From positions 1-14,156 of the forward strand of contig CAKROE010000058.1 in assembly GCA_934371915.1 (NCBI GenBank): a stretch of 14,156 nt of DNA, in the 5' to 3' direction. This document shows positions 13,801 through 14,156 of the stretch, piece after piece. The notes beneath the pieces were generated by a model. It was not told the DNA's origin and made no database searches. It saw only the letters and a program-made list of their open reading frames with translations. This DNA is from an uncultured Blautia sp. GTDB taxonomy: Bacteria > Bacillota > Clostridia > Lachnospirales > Lachnospiraceae. Positions within the stretch are counted from its first letter, which is position 1. Each line of letters starts with the position of its first letter. Position numbers and translations under genes: made by a program.

Positions 13801-14156
13801 TTACATTCCCGGTCCGCCGGAACCGCCTCCGCCAGGGCCTCCTCCGGGATTGCCGCCACCAGAACTGTTTCCACTAAAGTCACCGCCGCCCGGCATATTT
13901 CCGCCCATGCTGTTCTTTCCGTCTCCGCCCATATCCGGCATGCCGCTGTTACTGCTGCCTGTGGAATTTCCGTCAGAACGCATATAGTAGACAGTCTCGC
14001 CTTCGCTCAGGCCACTGGTGATCTCTACTGTATTTCCATCAGTAAGTCCGGTCTCGATTTCTACTTCTCCGGAAAGTGTTCCGTCTTCTGATTTTTCTGT
14101 GTAAACGAACGTCCGGTCTCCCTGTTCCTGTAATGCATTCATCGGAAGTGTCAAAA
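13801..14156 (-). CDS. Efflux periplasmic-adaptor-type protein (MacA/HlyD-like), 5' part missing
   Basis: Only the last 118 codons are in the window; the reading frame is open to the right edge, so the Met at 14154 is probably internal. The visible start, LPMNALQEQGDRTFVYTE, followed by VEIETGLTDGNTVEITSGL and EGETVYY, matches the C-terminal membrane-proximal domain of MacA/RND-type adaptors. It is followed by a tail of about 55 residues rich in Gly, Asn, Ser, Pro and Met. In Gram-positives these proteins sit outside the membrane and work with an ABC permease, here encoded 12 bp downstream. The ATPase would be expected upstream, beyond the window. Confidence 0.85.
   Translation of the reverse strand, partial: LTLPMNALQEQGDRTFVYTEKSEDGTLSGEVEIETGLTDGNTVEITSGLSEGETVYYMRSDGNSTGSSNSGMPDMGGDGKNSMGGNMPGGGDFSGNSSGGGNPGGGPGGGGSGGPGM

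Noticed and set aside
13703..13987. Plus-strand Pro-rich open frame
   Set aside because: The Pro repeats are the complement of the Gly codons in the adaptor tail, not a real protein.

Overview
The window looks like a chromosomal segment of a low-to-mid GC anaerobic Firmicute, most likely Lachnospiraceae. This is inferred from codon and protein style, clear Gram-positive features (T-box leader, strong Shine-Dalgarno sites, SpoIID and SleB families) and consensus sigma-A promoters; no species is claimed. Every convincing gene lies on the minus strand, so transcription runs from position 14156 towards 1. The window is cut inside a gene at both ends.

In transcription order: (a) 14156-12565, the C-terminal end of an efflux periplasmic-adaptor-type protein with a Gly-rich tail, followed after 12 bp by a MacB/FtsX-type ABC permease. 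(b) 12564-11465, a SleB-type cell-wall hydrolase with two tandem promoters and OmpR-family (WalR/PhoP-like) direct repeats in its leader, ending in a terminator. (c) threonine synthase (thrC) with an extended -10 promoter. (d) 9733-9478, an untranslated structured RNA of about 220 nt with a near-consensus promoter and its own intrinsic terminator, just before aldose 1-epimerase (galM). (e) a SpoIID/LytB-domain protein whose start codon lies inside the galM terminator hairpin. (f) a YihY/BrkB-family membrane protein with its own promoter. (g) the phenylalanyl-tRNA synthetase unit: promoter inside the end of the YihY gene, a T-box leader with a UUC (Phe) specifier, pheS, an unusual 158-bp structured spacer, pheT, and a histidine phosphatase overlapping pheT by one base, then a strong terminator. 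(h) a MotA/TolQ/ExbB-type proton-channel protein with a very long helical tail (ZorA-like layout), running off the left edge.

Most of the window is housekeeping: tRNA charging, threonine synthesis, galactose handling and cell-wall turnover. The points most worth a second look are the unidentified RNA upstream of galM, the terminator/start-codon overlap at the SpoIID-like gene, the WalR-like repeats before the SleB gene, the dyad-rich insert between pheS and pheT, and the ZorA-like channel gene, whose partner genes would lie beyond position 1.
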